Below are positions 4,895 through 5,359 of a DNA stretch of 5,359 nucleotides, one piece after another. The translations under genes were made by a program, and so were the position numbers. The DNA lies in the NCBI GenBank assembly GCA_902478935.1, contig CABSMV010000119.1:1-5359 (forward strand). The letters run 5' to 3'. Under the pieces are notes generated by a model that had not been told where the DNA came from, made no database searches, and worked only from the letters and a program-made list of their open reading frames with translations. How positions within the stretch are numbered: the stretch's first letter is position 1; each line of letters opens with the position of its first letter. This DNA comes from an uncultured Collinsella sp. (lineage in GTDB: Bacteria > Actinomycetota > Coriobacteriia > Coriobacteriales > Coriobacteriaceae).

Positions 4895-5270
4895 CTAAAA
4901 CGCCTTCTCGTTCAAGAATTCCCTGAACGCGGGAATGCCAAAGCCAACGAGACCACGCCCGCGCTCTCCAATGACGCCGTCCTCCAGGAGGCGGCGTTTG
5001 TATTGGCTTGCGTAGTTGCTGGCGACGCCCATGCGTTTGGCTATCTCCGAGACCCTGCTGGGGCCAGAATCGGGCAGCATCGCCAACAAGAATTCGATGT
5101 CTTTGTCAGAAAGCTCCCGATAGGTCGTTTCGAGAGAAGCCCGATGTCATGCTTCTCGAGTTGCCTGAAGACGCCATTCATGTACGTGCGCCAGTTACCC
5201 TGAGTCTCCTGAGCATATGTCCAATCGATGCCGACTGGCCCAATCTGAACGCCGCTTATGCACGCGCGAG
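4895..5270 (-). pseudogene. Remnant of an AAA-type ATPase, C-terminal winged-helix part, frameshifted
   Basis: From 5146 down to the stop TAG at 4895-4897 the minus strand encodes 83 residues with no ATG start. They include TYRELSDKDIEFLLAMLPD, then an HTH (GPSRVSEIAKRMGVASNYAS, QYKRRLLEDGVIGERGRG) and the ending GFGIPAFREFLNEKAF. This is the C-terminal winged helix typical of stand-alone AAA ATPases in Actinobacteria and other gut anaerobes, which are usually near 370-400 residues. A TGA at 5147-5149 blocks the frame. Upstream, another frame is protein-like (about 5270 to 5140: VQIGPVGIDWTYAQETQG, WRTYMNGVFRQLEKHDIGLL), consistent with a one-base frameshift near 5147. That upstream segment I do not recognise and it may be unrelated. 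No Walker motifs are present and hairpins lie just beyond, so the 5' part is missing. A short functional HTH product from TTG 5089 or ATG 5080 is less likely. Confidence 0.55.
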
Positions 5271-5276
5271 GCTGTG

Positions 5277-5306
5277 AGAGGCGGCTATCTGCCGCCTCTT
5301 TGGTTT
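5277..5306 (+). terminator. Rho-independent terminator
   Basis: The stem AGAGGCGGC (5277-5285) pairs with GCCGCCTCT (5291-5299) over 9 bp around TATCT and is followed by TTTGGTTT. The T-rich side is plus strand only. The nearest upstream plus-strand gene ends at 4785, so it may end the flavoprotein transcript after it has crossed the remnant, or belong to an older arrangement. Confidence 0.75.
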
Positions 5307-5308
5307 CA

Positions 5309-5341
5309 AGACTTTAGTCTGCTGGCCGCGCAGCGGCCAGC
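5309..5341. repeat. Two further hairpins directly after the terminator
   Basis: AGACT-TT-AGTCT (5309-5320) is a small palindrome. Immediately after it, GCTGGCCGC (5321-5329) and GCGGCCAGC (5333-5341) form a perfect 9-bp stem around GCA, followed by TTTAAA. The second may be a weak terminator. Together with the preceding one they make three hairpins in 65 bases. The last 18 bases to 5359 show nothing further. Confidence 0.6.
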
Positions 5342-5359
5342 TTTAAACCACCCGCTACG

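Noticed and set aside
5008..5277. Plus-strand 89-residue open frame ending at the terminator
   Set aside because: It lies opposite the clear winged-helix coding on the minus strand and has no recognisable domain; its stop next to the hairpin is probably coincidence.
736..5359. CRISPR array, tRNA or rRNA gene, insertion sequence
   Set aside because: No regular direct repeats, no tRNA-like cloverleaf or CCA end, no rRNA signature and no transposase domain seen on either strand.

Overview
The window reads as one assembled contig from a short-read library, because bases 1-47 are Illumina Nextera adapter and not genome. The rest is fairly GC-rich DNA with strong GGAGG-type ribosome sites and protein families common in gut anaerobes. 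The style (a MerR regulator, iron-sulfur flavoproteins, an ATPase tail with the NYASQYKRRLL-type helix) suggests a host-associated Coriobacteriia (Actinomycetota), but no marker gene fixes the taxon and this is inference.

Layout. 48-735 is the 3' part of an unnamed Gly/Ala-rich protein whose start is lost at the adapter junction. 736-1223 holds no convincing gene; it has a weak nested hairpin and a strong rho-independent terminator at 1135-1169. 1224-1664 (minus) is a MerR-family regulator with a cysteine at position 52, as in the aldehyde sensor AdhR. A compact divergent promoter region with two small palindromes separates it from a rightward cluster: an iron-sulfur flavoprotein-like reductase (1770-2309), a carboxymuconolactone-decarboxylase/cupin fusion (2371-3135), an alpha/beta-hydrolase-fold protein lacking the usual serine nucleophile (3138-4109), and, after a 145-base gap with its own possible promoter, a second iron-sulfur flavoprotein-like reductase (4255-4785). 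A 14-bp perfect inverted repeat (4796-4867) follows. The last part has a degraded minus-strand remnant of an ATPase C-terminus (4895 to about 5270) and a run of three hairpins (5277-5341), the first a good plus-strand terminator.

Working model (inference): the MerR protein senses a reactive electrophile (aldehyde or quinone type) through Cys52 and switches on the divergent operon. The two flavoproteins would supply electron transfer or reduction. The CMD-cupin fusion and the hydrolase-fold protein would act on a carbonyl or aromatic substrate that cannot be named from sequence. The individual families are known. The less ordinary points are the domain fusion with a Gln-type cupin metal site, the hydrolase with Trp at the nucleophile position, and the pairing of two cysteine-cluster flavoproteins under one probable thiol-sensing regulator. 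I see no evidence of a wholly new system.
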